A DNA stretch of 64,000 bases from Alphaproteobacteria bacterium (GCA_019247845.1 JAFBAL010000049.1:1-64000), one strand, 5' to 3'. Positions 34,254 through 43,079 are shown, counted from the stretch's first letter. Made by a program: numbers and translations. Notes: a model not told the origin generated them from the letters alone.

Positions 34254-36175
34254 GGCAACGCTCTATTTACGCTGAAACGAAAACGCCGCGGGCCCCCGCG
34301 GTAAGGCGAGGGCTTGGCCGTGTCGTCGAGCTCGAGCGCGGAGAGCACGAACTGGCAGAACAGGCTGCCGCCGATGCGCTTGTGGGTCAGAAGCCCCAGA
34401 AGCGGCGCGGTTTCGCGATCGGCCTCGACGCGAAGCCGCGTCTTGTCGTCGCCGATCTCGGCCCAGCCCTCGGTCATGCCCAGGCCATGCGAGGCCGACA
34501 CCAGGAACGACACCGGCGCGCCGTGGTCGACGTCCTGGCCGGCCAGCGCAAAGGTTTCGCAAGTCTTACCGCCGTTGTGCGTCGTCAACGAAAGCTTCAT
34601 CCAGTCGAAGGCACCGGGCAGCAGGGTGAAATGGCCGAGCCTCAGGCTTCCCCTGCCGAAATCCGGCCATTGGAAGGTCACGTCGAAGTCCACGCGCGGC
34701 GCGTTGCCGTGGAAGCGCATCGTCTTCTCGATCGGCCCCTTCGGCGTGTCGATGCGCGCGAAGGCGACGCTGTCGCCGTCCTCGGTCCACACGTGCGCGT
34801 CGCAGGTTTCGAGGTCGGTGATCTTGTGCTCGCCCGGCGCCTCGAAGACGCAGTCGCCCGTGTACCAGTCGGCCTGGACGGTGATGTCGTCGAAATGGCC
34901 GTGCGGCAGCCCGCCGAGCGCAGGCTTGTCGTCGCCGGCGAAGCGCAGCGACGCGATCGCAAGGCCGCGGCGGCGATCCAGCTCCGCGGCAAGGTGCGGG
35001 GTGCGGATCGCGATGCGGCGGGCGGTGACGGGTTCGCCTTTGGGAGCGACGACCGGCATGACAGGACGCGGCCAACGCGCTTCGGCGGCCTCGAGCCGCG
35101 CGCGCAACCCCGCCCAGCGTTTCTCGGTGATGTGGGTGCGGAAGTCGCTCGACCACAACAGGCACAGCTCCTTCGCGTCGGCGCCGGCGCGATACAGCCG
35201 CTCGCAGGCCGCGTTGATGCCGACGTCGTCGCGGCCGGTGACCGCCCAGCGCGAGAGATTGTATTTGCGCTGCTTCTTCACCGGGATCGGGCAGGCCGCG
35301 CTTTCGAGCCTCAGCGGCTGGCGCCGCGCGCACTTCAAAGCCTGCGACGGCGCGATCAGCGCGAACTCTTCGCCGATGCTTTCGAAGGCGCGCTCGAGCT
35401 TCGTCCATTCGCCGCCGGAAAGCTTCTCTTCGGTCTTGTAGCGGCCGGGCCGGAAGTCGAAGATCTCCGCGTCGCTGGCATAACAACACAAGGTGCGTGG
35501 GCTTGAGCCGCGCTGGCCGTGCAGGTAGTCGAGATAGGCGTCGAGCTCGATGTCGCCATGCGCGAAGCGCTGCAGCTTCTGGAACGCGACCGTGTTGGTC
35601 CACAGAAGCGCGATGGTGCGGCCGTCGCTGCCCAAGGCGCGCTCGGAACGGAAGCGCGTCTCGATGGGCCATTCGGGATGATGCGCGGAAGGATTGTCCC
35701 AATCCATCAGCAGCGCGCGGTAGCCCGCATCGACATAGAGCCCGACCAGTCCGCCGGAATAGGCCTGCTCGTTGACCAAAGCGAGCGTGGGCCGCACGCC
35801 GAGCAGCCGCGCGTAGACGTCGTGGCCCAGGCGAAGATTGTCTTCCGTCACCCGCGCCGGCACCAGCGGCGCGATGATCTGCGCATAGCCGGAGCCGATC
35901 AGCTCGACCTTGCCGCACGCGATCAGCGCGCGAGCCTTGGCGATCCAGGCCGGATCGCGCGCCGCGATCTCTTCCAAGGTGAAGCCGGTCGCTTCAAGGC
36001 CGATGGGGCCGTGCTTCTCGGCGAGGTGCAGCAGCGGCCAATAGCAGCGCACGATGACGTCGCCGCGCTGTTCCTCTTCGATGGAGGAGAACGCGAGATT
36101 CAAATGAAACAGCGCGAACAGGCGAAGCGTCGCGGTCGCGCCGTCGACCTCGCGCCTTGTGAGGGCCACGTTCAT
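34250..36175 (-). CDS. GH57-like glycoside hydrolase/transferase-fold protein
   Basis: A 641-residue protein. The N-terminal half begins LFALFHLNLAFSSIEEEQRG and contains VELIGSGYAQIIAPLVP and VNEQAYSGGLVGLYVDAGY, the (beta/alpha)7 layout of the GH57/GH38-like polysaccharide-active fold. The C-terminal half is a beta-rich domain (from about residue 375 on). GH57-like proteins occur beside nonulosonic-acid and flagellin-glycan genes, but their reaction there is not known; a role in trimming, remodelling or polymerising the glycan is only a guess. The start region is tandemly duplicated (see 36156-36195). The gene follows the ATP-grasp gene. Confidence 0.72.
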   Translation of the reverse strand: MNVALTRREVDGATATLRLFALFHLNLAFSSIEEEQRGDVIVRCYWPLLHLAEKHGPIGLEATGFTLEEIAARDPAWIAKARALIACGKVELIGSGYAQIIAPLVPARVTEDNLRLGHDVYARLLGVRPTLALVNEQAYSGGLVGLYVDAGYRALLMDWDNPSAHHPEWPIETRFRSERALGSDGRTIALLWTNTVAFQKLQRFAHGDIELDAYLDYLHGQRGSSPRTLCCYASDAEIFDFRPGRYKTEEKLSGGEWTKLERAFESIGEEFALIAPSQALKCARRQPLRLESAACPIPVKKQRKYNLSRWAVTGRDDVGINAACERLYRAGADAKELCLLWSSDFRTHITEKRWAGLRARLEAAEARWPRPVMPVVAPKGEPVTARRIAIRTPHLAAELDRRRGLAIASLRFAGDDKPALGGLPHGHFDDITVQADWYTGDCVFEAPGEHKITDLETCDAHVWTEDGDSVAFARIDTPKGPIEKTMRFHGNAPRVDFDVTFQWPDFGRGSLRLGHFTLLPGAFDWMKLSLTTHNGGKTCETFALAGQDVDHGAPVSFLVSASHGLGMTEGWAEIGDDKTRLRVEADRETAPLLGLLTHKRIGGSLFCQFVLSALELDDTAKPSPYRGGPRRFRFSVNRALP

Positions 36176-36195
36176 CTTGTGAGGGCCACGTTCAT
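36156..36195. repeat. 20-bp tandem duplication at the GH57-like start
   Basis: Two identical 20-bp copies, cttgtgagggccacgttcat, at 36156-36175 and 36176-36195. On the minus strand each reads ATGAACGTGGCC..., so the start codon is duplicated. The upstream copy's ATG (36195) overlaps the stop of the ATP-grasp gene (ATGA). It encodes only MNVALTR before a TGA that itself overlaps the true ATG at 36175, again as ATGA. Confidence 0.95.
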
Positions 36196-37409
36196 GCGGT
36201 GGCGATCTTCAGCCGCGACAGCGCATCGTTGGCGGCCGCCAGCGCCTGCTCGCGCGAGCTGCCGGTCGCAAGCACCATCGCGGCGGACGGCCGCTTGTCG
36301 CCGGCGGGCAGGATCACGTCGCCGGGCTTGGCGGTGACGACGACTTCCGCGATGCCGTCGACCTTGGCGGCTTCGTCGGCGCCGCTGATCGACACCACGC
36401 GGCCGGGCTTCGGGAACGCATAGCGCTGGATCACGGGCGTGAAGCCGCGCGGCTCCAGCTCTTCCGGCGCGACGGGCTCGCCCAACGCTATCCTGATCGC
36501 GCAGCCGATGAAGTCGACGCCGGTGTTCAGCGGAATCTCGCGCGTGCAGAAGAAGCCGCCAGACAGCCGCGCCGCCAGCTCGATCACGTAAGGCTCGCCG
36601 TCATGCACGACGATGTCGCCCTTGACCGTGCCGTCGGCGACGCCGAGCGCGGCGGCCGCGCGCGCGACCACGTCCTTAACCCTGGCCTGGACCTCGGCGG
36701 GCAGACGGCTCGGCAGGTCGCCGCCGTTCTCGATGAAGAACGGCGCATAGGTCTCGAGGTATTCGTAATTGCGGTCCGAGAAGCCGGGCGTGAAGCAGCG
36801 CCCACCGATGACGATGGATTCGGTGGAGACCTGCGGGCCGGCGAGGTATTGCTCGACCATCACGCGCTGGGTCGGCGAATGGCTGCGGGCGAGCGCGAAG
36901 GCCTTGGTCAGGTCCTCGACCTGCGCGACGCGCTGCACGCCCCGCGAGCCGCGGCTGTCGACGGGCTTGATCACCAGGTCGCGGCCGCGCTCGATGGCGA
37001 CGCGCTGCAGCTCCTGCACCGTGCGCACTTCGCTGAACCACGGCACCGGCACGCCGCGTTCCGCGAAGCGCCGCTTCATCGCAAGCTTGTCGCAGGCGAG
37101 CTCGGCGGTGGCGATGGAGATGCCGGGAAGCTTGAGCTTCGCGGCGACGGTCGCGACCGTGACCGGCGCGTCGGCGGCGACGCAGATCACGCCGTCGATC
37201 CTGCGGATCTTGCGGTTGAAGCGTTCGGCCGCGGCTGCGGTCTCGTCGGGGCCGTAGACGTCGGCGATCAGGCAGGAATCGGCATATTGGAAGCCGGGCG
37301 CCTGCGGATCGCGGTCCGAGACCACGACGTTCAATCCCATCTCCTTGGCGCGGCGCGCGGCATCGGCCGCTTCGATCCCGCCGGAGACGATGAGCAAGGT
37401 CTTGGTCAT
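36192..37409 (-). CDS. ATP-grasp ligase of the flagellin-sugar cluster
   Basis: A 405-residue ATP-grasp enzyme. N-terminal LLIVSGGIEAADAARRAKEM is a Rossmann-like preATP-grasp domain. DLVIKPVDSRGSRGV and MVEQYLAGPQVSTESIV carry the ATP-binding lysines and glutamate, and YVIELAARLSGGFF supplies the metal-binding Glu/Arg/Asn-type site. Such enzymes join a carboxylate to an amine or thiol through an acyl-phosphate. Neither partner is known here; attachment of an amino-acid or acid substituent to a sugar is plausible. It overlaps the SDR gene upstream and the GH57-like start downstream, so all belong to one transcript. Confidence 0.82.
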   Translation of the reverse strand: MTKTLLIVSGGIEAADAARRAKEMGLNVVVSDRDPQAPGFQYADSCLIADVYGPDETAAAAERFNRKIRRIDGVICVAADAPVTVATVAAKLKLPGISIATAELACDKLAMKRRFAERGVPVPWFSEVRTVQELQRVAIERGRDLVIKPVDSRGSRGVQRVAQVEDLTKAFALARSHSPTQRVMVEQYLAGPQVSTESIVIGGRCFTPGFSDRNYEYLETYAPFFIENGGDLPSRLPAEVQARVKDVVARAAAALGVADGTVKGDIVVHDGEPYVIELAARLSGGFFCTREIPLNTGVDFIGCAIRIALGEPVAPEELEPRGFTPVIQRYAFPKPGRVVSISGADEAAKVDGIAEVVVTAKPGDVILPAGDKRPSAAMVLATGSSREQALAAANDALSRLKIATA

Positions 37410-38158
37410 CAGAAGTAAAGCCCGCCGTTCACGTTGATCGTCTGCGCGGTGATGTAGGACGACGCGTCGCTGGCCAGGAACACGACCGCGTCCGCCACCT
37501 CGCGCGCGGTGCCCAGGCGTTTGAGAAGGATGTTCTCCGCCGCCTTCTGCACGCTGGCGGCGGCGAGGCCTGCCTGCCCCATGTCCGAGGCGATGATGCC
37601 GGCGGCGACGGTGTTCGAGCGCACGCCGCTTGCCGCGCCGAAGCGCGCGACGACCTGCGCCAGCGAGATCAGCCCCGCCTTCGACGCCGCGTAATGCGCC
37701 GTGCGCGGTCCGCCATATTGTCCGCTGACCGAGCCGATATGGACGATGCTGCCGCCAGCCGTCATCTCGCGCAGGAAGACCTGCGAGCAGACGAAGGGGC
37801 CTTTGAGGTTGGTCGCGAGGATCGAGTCCCAATCCGCGTCGCCGACCTGGTCGAAGTCCGTCGGCTTGTTGATCCCGGCATTGTTGACTATAATCGACAG
37901 AACGCCCAGCGCGCGCGCATCCTTGGCGGCCGCCTCGACGCTGGCACGGTCGGTCACGTCCATCTGCACCGCAAGGGCGCGCCGGCCGAGCGCTTCGATT
38001 CCGGCCACGACCTTTTCGGCCTCGCCGCGGTTCTCGCGATAGGTCAGTACGACGTCGGCGCCGGCTTCGGCCAAACCCAAAGCGATGGCGCGGCCGATGC
38101 CGCGGCTGCCGCCGGTGACGACCGCCGTCTTGCCCGCGAGCGAGAAGCGCTGCATCAC
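37409..38158 (-). CDS. Short-chain dehydrogenase/reductase (FabG-like)
   Basis: A 249-residue classical SDR: TGGSRGIGRAIALGLAEAG cofactor motif, NNAGINKPTDF, catalytic Ser in HIGSVSGQYGG, Tyr/Lys in AHYAASKAGLISLA, and a C-terminal SSYITAQTINVNGGLYF as in FabG. In this operon it sits between an ATP-grasp enzyme and a split transketolase, so it more likely reduces a keto group on a sugar or two/three-carbon unit than a fatty-acyl chain. It overlaps both neighbours by a few bases. Confidence 0.88.
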   Translation of the reverse strand: MMQRFSLAGKTAVVTGGSRGIGRAIALGLAEAGADVVLTYRENRGEAEKVVAGIEALGRRALAVQMDVTDRASVEAAAKDARALGVLSIIVNNAGINKPTDFDQVGDADWDSILATNLKGPFVCSQVFLREMTAGGSIVHIGSVSGQYGGPRTAHYAASKAGLISLAQVVARFGAASGVRSNTVAAGIIASDMGQAGLAAASVQKAAENILLKRLGTAREVADAVVFLASDASSYITAQTINVNGGLYF

Positions 38159-39129
38159 GCGGCTCTCCGCTTGCGCTTGATGGCGCGGCGCGCCGCTTCC
38201 GCGATCGCCTTGGCGCCGATGCCGAACATCACGGCCAGCTCCTCCGGCTCGCCCGAGGCGCCGAAGGTGTCGCGCACGCCGACGAACTCGATGGGGCAGG
38301 GCCGCGTCGCGCCCAGCGCCTCGGCAACCGCGCCGCCCAGCCCGCCATAGATATTGTGATCCTCCGCCGTGACGATGGCGCCGGTCTCCTTCGAGCAGCG
38401 CCTGAGCAGCTGCGCGTCGATCGGCTTGATCGTCGCCATGTTGACGACGCGCGCCGCGATCCCTTCCTCGGCCAGCAGCGCCGCCGCCTCGACCGCGCGC
38501 GCAACCTCGACGCCGCAGGCCACGATGGTGACGTCGTCGCCGTCGCGCACGATGTGGCCCTTGCCGATCTCGAAGGTATGGTCGTCGCCGAAGACGCGCT
38601 TGGCCGGGCTGCGGCCGGTGCGCATATAGACGGGGCCGTCGAATTCCAGGATGGCGCGCGTGGCCAGCGCCATCTCCACCGGATCGGCGGGCGAAAGCAC
38701 CGTCATGCCGGGAATCGCGCGGAACGCGGCCAGGTCTTCCAGCGCCTGTGCCGAGCCGCCGTCGGGACCGGTGTCCAGACCGGGATGGCTGGCGACGATC
38801 TTGGCGTTGCGTTTGGCATAGGCGAGCGACAGCCGCGCCTGCTCGATCGCGCGCAGGCAGAACACGGCGAAGGTCGTCACCACCGGCAGCTGGCCGACCG
38901 CGGCCAAGCCGCCGGCGGCCGCCATCATGTTCTGCTCGGCGATGCCGAACTGCAGGAAGCGCTCGGGGTGGCTCTTGCGGAAATGATGCACGCCGGTGCC
39001 GCCGGCGATGTCGGCGTCGAGCACGACGAGCTGCGGGAACTCGTCGGCGAGCTCCGACAGCGCCTTGCCGAAGGCCTCGCGCAGCGAATCGCCGCTCGTG
39101 CCGATCAGTCCGGGGGATTCAGAGCCCAT
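38155..39129 (-). CDS. Transketolase C-terminal (Pyr/C-domain) subunit
   Basis: A 324-residue protein corresponding to the pyrimidine-binding and C-terminal domains of transketolase. LREAFGKALSELADEFPQLV, DADIAGGTGVHHF, FLQFGIAEQNMMAAAGGLA (the catalytic Glu that binds the TPP aminopyrimidine), SHPGLDTGPDGGS and VYMRTGRSPA are typical. It is the partner of the N-terminal subunit at 39119-40033; the two overlap by 11 bp. The ATG at 39129 (MGSESPGL) is chosen because earlier codons lie inside the upstream gene. Confidence 0.9.
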   Translation of the reverse strand: MGSESPGLIGTSGDSLREAFGKALSELADEFPQLVVLDADIAGGTGVHHFRKSHPERFLQFGIAEQNMMAAAGGLAAVGQLPVVTTFAVFCLRAIEQARLSLAYAKRNAKIVASHPGLDTGPDGGSAQALEDLAAFRAIPGMTVLSPADPVEMALATRAILEFDGPVYMRTGRSPAKRVFGDDHTFEIGKGHIVRDGDDVTIVACGVEVARAVEAAALLAEEGIAARVVNMATIKPIDAQLLRRCSKETGAIVTAEDHNIYGGLGGAVAEALGATRPCPIEFVGVRDTFGASGEPEELAVMFGIGAKAIAEAARRAIKRKRRAA

Positions 39130-40033
39130 CGAGATAATCCTTGATGTCCTTGCGCGCGGCGCCGAGCGCGGAGAGCGCGTCCTCGGCCTGCTCACGGGTG
39201 AGTTTCACGCTGCCGTGCCACTGCGGCACGTTCTCCCAGGCCGGCACGCCCTTGCCTTTGACGGTGTGGGCGATGATGACGCTGGGCCGCTCGTGCGTGG
39301 CGCCGGCGCGGCGGAAGGTCTTGAGCAGCTCGGCTACGTCGTGGCCGTCGATCTCGGCGACCGCCCAGTCGAAAGCGCGCCACTTGGCGGCCAAAGGCTC
39401 CAGCCGCATGATCTGCTCGTTGCGCGCGTCGCTCTGCAGCTTGTTGTAGTCGATGATGGCGCAGAAATTGTCGAGCTTGTGATGGGCCGCGCACATCGCG
39501 CCTTCCCAGATCTCGCCTTCCTGCAGCTCGCCGTCGCCGAGCAGCGCATAGACGCGCGCCGAGCTTCGCTGCATCTTCAAGCCCATCGCCATGCCGAGCG
39601 CGACCGAGAAGCCCTGGCCGAGCGATCCGGTCGAGGTCTCGACCCAGGGCAGGTCCAGCACATGCGGATGGCCCTGGAAGCGGCTGCCGATCTTGCGCAA
39701 GCGCAGCGCCTCGCGCTTGTCGCAGAAGCCGTGATGCGCGGCGATGGCATAGAGCGCGGGCGCGGCGTGGCCCTTCGACAGCACGAAACGGTCGCGCGCG
39801 GGATCGTCATGCGCGGTCGGCCAGACGTTCAGCTCGGCGCCGAACAGCGCGGCCAGGATGTCGGCGCAGGAGAGCGATCCGCCCGGATGGCCCGAGCCCG
39901 CGTGATAGATCGACGCGACCACGTGCTGCCGCACGAAGCGCGCGGCCAGCGCGATGTCGGTCTCGATGCTGTGCCTGAGGACCGGTTCGTCCTTGCGGCC
40001 GGCGGTCGGGATGATCTTGGGAGTGAACGGCAT
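39119..40033 (-). CDS. Transketolase N-terminal (TPP-binding) subunit
   Basis: A 304-residue protein equal to the PP domain of transketolase: ASIYHAGSGHPGGSLSCADI, VLSKGHAAPALYA, STGSLGQGFSVALGMAMG and the TPP/Mg motif GDGELQEGEIWE with DYNKLQSDA. Split transketolases move two-carbon ketol units between sugars. Inside a nonulosonate/flagellin cluster the likely role is adding or removing a two-carbon unit on a special sugar, not central metabolism. The usual single-chain enzyme is expected elsewhere in the genome. Confidence 0.92.
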   Translation of the reverse strand: MPFTPKIIPTAGRKDEPVLRHSIETDIALAARFVRQHVVASIYHAGSGHPGGSLSCADILAALFGAELNVWPTAHDDPARDRFVLSKGHAAPALYAIAAHHGFCDKREALRLRKIGSRFQGHPHVLDLPWVETSTGSLGQGFSVALGMAMGLKMQRSSARVYALLGDGELQEGEIWEGAMCAAHHKLDNFCAIIDYNKLQSDARNEQIMRLEPLAAKWRAFDWAVAEIDGHDVAELLKTFRRAGATHERPSVIIAHTVKGKGVPAWENVPQWHGSVKLTREQAEDALSALGAARKDIKDYLDGL

Positions 40034-40042
40034 GAGGTGTCC

Positions 40043-41203
40043 TTACGCGGCCAGGCGCGTCTGCGCGCGGCTAAGAAGATCGCTGTAGAAGAGGATTTCG
40101 GCGTGAGGGGCCAGGCTCTTGGCTTCGGCCGCGATCTCGCGGGCGAAGTCGCGCGACATCACGACGACGACGCCAGCTTGGCTTTCGCTCAGCGCCTCGG
40201 GCGCGGCGACCATGCAGCCGTGGCGCTCGCCGACCAGCGGCTTCAGGTGCTTGTCGATCAAAAGCGTCAGCGCGCGCGGATTGAAGCGGCCGTGCACGAC
40301 CAGGCTGTCGAACAGCCGGCCGGCGCCCCACAGCGCCACGCCGCGTGGGCTCAAGCGCGCGATCTCGGCGGCGACCGCGGTCAGCGCCGACAGGTTGCGC
40401 GCGCGGGTCGCGATGTAGCGCGCGATCAGGTCCTCGGCCTCTTCGGCGAGTCGCGCATCGGCTGCCGGCCTGGCCGCCACGCTCTTGCGCGCGACGAAGA
40501 GCAGGTTGGAGCGGTCGGACGGATCCGGCTGCTGGACGATCTCGAAGCCGGCGGCCTCGATCATCCTGGCCAGGGTCTCTGCCGAGAAGTGATAGAGATG
40601 CTTGTCGATGAACCATTCCTCGACGATGTCGTCGCTCGCCAGCAGCGCGATGTTCGGCGCGTCGAGGATCAGCAATCCGCCGTCCTTCAGCACGCGGTGG
40701 TGGTCGGCCAGCGTGCGCGCGGGATGTGCCAGGTGCTCGATGGTGTGACAGGAGTGCACGACGTCGAAGCGGCCGCTCTCCAGCGCCGCATCCTCGATGC
40801 GCGCTTCGATGAGCTCGGCGAGGCCGGCGCAGGACTGCGCCACGCGCTCGTCGGGCTCGACGGCGACGACATGCGCGTTCGGCGCCGCGGCCAGGAACGC
40901 CTTCACGAAGCTGCCGCGGTTGGAGCCGACGTCGAGCAGCGCGATCCCGCCCGAAAGATCCGCGTGACGCGCCAGCGCTTCCATCGCTTGGCCGGTGCGG
41001 AAGCCCTTGCCGTAGCGGACATTGCCCCAGTCGGCGGCGCTCGACACCGCGGCCGGGTTGCGCTTTTCGCGGTCGCTGCGCGGCAGGCTCTGCACCAGCC
41101 CGCAGGCCGCGCACAGATGCACGGTGATGCCGCGCGTCGTGCCTTGGGGGCGGTAGACGGGTTTCAGGCGGTCGCCGCCGCACAGATCGCAGGTGTCTGA
41201 CAT
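40043..41203 (-). CDS. SAM-dependent methyltransferase with N-terminal zinc motif and C-terminal domain
   Basis: A 386-residue three-part protein: a C-x2-C / C-x2-C zinc-binding N-terminus (DTCDLCGGDRL ... LCAACGLVQ), a class I methyltransferase core (ALLDVGSNRGSFVKAFLA; HSCHTIEHLAHPARTLADHH) and a C-terminal Rossmann-like domain (GVALWGAGRLFDSLVVHG). The layout is that of sugar C- or N-methyltransferases (Methyltransf_13/11/14 arrangement) such as those acting on nucleotide-linked keto-sugars. It lies upstream of the transketolase genes in the same operon. The ATG at 41203 begins the zinc motif. Confidence 0.88.
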   Translation of the reverse strand: MSDTCDLCGGDRLKPVYRPQGTTRGITVHLCAACGLVQSLPRSDREKRNPAAVSSAADWGNVRYGKGFRTGQAMEALARHADLSGGIALLDVGSNRGSFVKAFLAAAPNAHVVAVEPDERVAQSCAGLAELIEARIEDAALESGRFDVVHSCHTIEHLAHPARTLADHHRVLKDGGLLILDAPNIALLASDDIVEEWFIDKHLYHFSAETLARMIEAAGFEIVQQPDPSDRSNLLFVARKSVAARPAADARLAEEAEDLIARYIATRARNLSALTAVAAEIARLSPRGVALWGAGRLFDSLVVHGRFNPRALTLLIDKHLKPLVGERHGCMVAAPEALSESQAGVVVVMSRDFAREIAAEAKSLAPHAEILFYSDLLSRAQTRLAA

Positions 41204-41252
41204 GGTCGCGCCCCACAACAAGAAGCCGGTAACCATCTTTCGCCGCTCAGCG

Positions 41253-42065
41253 TTAATAATTCACTACATACTCGGCACGTTCGGCATAGCCGAGCCGCGC
41301 CATCATCGGCGCCGCGAGCCGGTCGAAGGCCGCACGCTGTTCGGATGTGAGCGGCTTGTCCTCCGGCCTGTTCACATTGTGCGGCCGGGCGAAGATCGCG
41401 AACTGCTCGTTGCGCCAGGTAAGCCCCAGGAAACCGAACAGCGATCGCCCGAGGCTCGGCGACACCAGCAGATCCTCCAGGCGCACGAACATCTGCCGCT
41501 CCGGCGCCACCTGGGCCAGCGACCTCAGGATCGCACCGTTGATCTCCGCCCAATGCCAGGCGATGCGGCCGAACTGGTCCAGCTCGCCGGGCGGCAACGG
41601 CCACCAATACTTCTTTTCGGGCGGCGGCGCGGGCGCGCCGTGCTCGACATGCGCGCGCAGGATCGCCGTCGAGCGGTCGTCATAGCACTCGTCGCCGAGC
41701 TTGTGGAAATACGAGCTCGACACCTTGCGGCCGTCGCGCACCAGGTGGACGAACTTCGCTTGCGGCATCGCCTGCGCCAGATCCGGGATCAGCCAGGAGA
41801 GCTTGTTGGACGAATCGCCCCACGCCGCGGCCGCGCTGCAGCGTGCGGCGGCGGCATGCGTCTGATCCAGTATTTTCGACGTTTCCTGGGCACCGATCAG
41901 CCCGTGATAGCGCCTCACCGCCAGCGGCTGGACAATCTGCACCATGTATTCGTGATGCATCTCGACACCGCCCGCCACGGACAGCGCCTTGTGCAGCATC
42001 GCGGTGCCCGAGCGGCCGCTGGAGACGACGAAGAACGGCCTGGCTTTCGACGAGGGCGCGCTCAC
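41253..42065 (-). CDS. Sulfotransferase-family protein
   Basis: A 270-residue PAPS-dependent sulfotransferase fold: the 5'-phosphosulfate loop FFVVSSGRSGTAMLHKAL at the N-terminus and the 3'-phosphate motif KFVHLVRDGRKVSSSYFHKL, followed by WHWAEINGAILRSL and FVRLEDLLVSP. It should add sulfate to a hydroxyl on a sugar or protein. The start is GTG at 42065, overlapping the stop of the upstream methyltransferase (GTGA). Sulfation of a flagellar glycan would be unusual; see findings. Confidence 0.85.
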   Translation of the reverse strand: MSAPSSKARPFFVVSSGRSGTAMLHKALSVAGGVEMHHEYMVQIVQPLAVRRYHGLIGAQETSKILDQTHAAAARCSAAAAWGDSSNKLSWLIPDLAQAMPQAKFVHLVRDGRKVSSSYFHKLGDECYDDRSTAILRAHVEHGAPAPPPEKKYWWPLPPGELDQFGRIAWHWAEINGAILRSLAQVAPERQMFVRLEDLLVSPSLGRSLFGFLGLTWRNEQFAIFARPHNVNRPEDKPLTSEQRAAFDRLAAPMMARLGYAERAEYVVNY

Positions 42066-43009
42066 GGCAGGCGCGCGATCACGACCGCCTCGCGGCCGAT
42101 GCCTTGGCTGGCCAGCGCGCGGTAGAAGGCGCGGCGCACGCTTCTCAGGCCCGCGGCTTCGAAGGCGAGGTCGAACGTCTTGCGCTTGGCGTGGCAGGCG
42201 CGGCCAAGTGCTGTGTCGCCGACATAGTTCTCGCCCATCATCACGAAGGCTTCCATGGGAAAGCTCGTCATCCGCTCCACGACCGCGAAGCCCAGCCGCT
42301 CCAGCAGCCGTCCCAGCGACTCGAAATCGAAATAGTTCAGGTGATGCGGCGGCGCGACCCACCAGTCGCCCGTTGCGCCGGCCGCGCGCGCCGCCAGCTG
42401 CAACGGCGAGAAGTCGTTCGGCACGTTGACGCAGATCAGCCCATCCGGCTCGAGCAGGCCGCGCGCAAGCGTCAGCAGCTGGATCGGGTCGGGGATATGC
42501 TCCAGCACGTTGTTCAGATGCACCACGTCGAAGCGGCCCAGCGTCGGAGCGCTCTGCGCATTGAAGAACCCCTCGACGACCTCGACGCCGAGGCTGCGCG
42601 CATGCGCCGATGCCTGGCGCGACGGCTCTATGCCCTTGACCTGCCAGCCGCGCGCCTGCGCGGTCACAAGGAAGAAGCCGGGCCCCGAACCGATGTCGAG
42701 CAGCCGGCGCCGCGTCGGCGCCAGACAGTGTTCGAAAACCTCCAGCCGGTCGGTCTGGGCGAGCTCGGCCCAAGCCTGGTCCTCGCCGGCATGCGCCAGG
42801 AAGGTCGGCTTCTCGTCCGCGTAATAGGTTTCGCGATATTCGTTTTCCATCGCCGCCGGATCGGGCAGCGGCACCGCATGGCGGAAGCCGCAGGAACGGC
42901 AATCGAGAATGTCGTGTCCCTTGGCATGGGCGATGCGCGCGCCGCTGTGACCTTGCCAGGCGACCTCGCCTTGCCAGGCGTTCTCGGTCTCGACGGTGGC
43001 TGCGCCCAT
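42062..43009 (-). CDS. SAM-dependent methyltransferase
   Basis: A 315-residue class I methyltransferase. A short N-terminal zinc-like segment (LDCRSCGFRHAVPLP) precedes the core RLLDIGSGPGFFLVTAQARG (SAM loop), VVHLNNVLEHIPDPIQLL and a C-terminal HHLNYFDFESLGRLLERLGF, as in family-11/23 methyltransferases acting on sugars or lipid-linked substrates. It is first in the leftward operon that runs through the sulfotransferase, second methyltransferase, transketolase, SDR, ATP-grasp and GH57 genes. Its promoter region is shared divergently with the NeuB-like gene. Confidence 0.88.
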   Translation of the reverse strand: MGAATVETENAWQGEVAWQGHSGARIAHAKGHDILDCRSCGFRHAVPLPDPAAMENEYRETYYADEKPTFLAHAGEDQAWAELAQTDRLEVFEHCLAPTRRRLLDIGSGPGFFLVTAQARGWQVKGIEPSRQASAHARSLGVEVVEGFFNAQSAPTLGRFDVVHLNNVLEHIPDPIQLLTLARGLLEPDGLICVNVPNDFSPLQLAARAAGATGDWWVAPPHHLNYFDFESLGRLLERLGFAVVERMTSFPMEAFVMMGENYVGDTALGRACHAKRKTFDLAFEAAGLRSVRRAFYRALASQGIGREAVVIARLP

Positions 43010-43021
43010 GGTTTCTCCCCG

Positions 43022-43061
43022 TTAACCGTCTCTTAGCCAAACACGCTTTAGAAACGGTTAA
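43022..43061. promoter_or_regulatory. Divergent control region with inverted CtrA-like boxes
   Basis: On the plus strand ttaa-ccgtctc-ttag (43022-43036); on the minus strand the same kind of site, ttaa-ccgtttc-taaa, read from 43061. The half-sites ttaaccgt (43022-43029) and acggttaa (43054-43061) form a perfect 8-bp inverted repeat. The region separates two divergent operons for flagellin-sugar synthesis, so one regulator could control both. CtrA binding is inferred from the TTAA-N7-TTAA similarity. Confidence 0.5.
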
Positions 43062-43079
43062 AGAGACGAGGAGTCCTTC

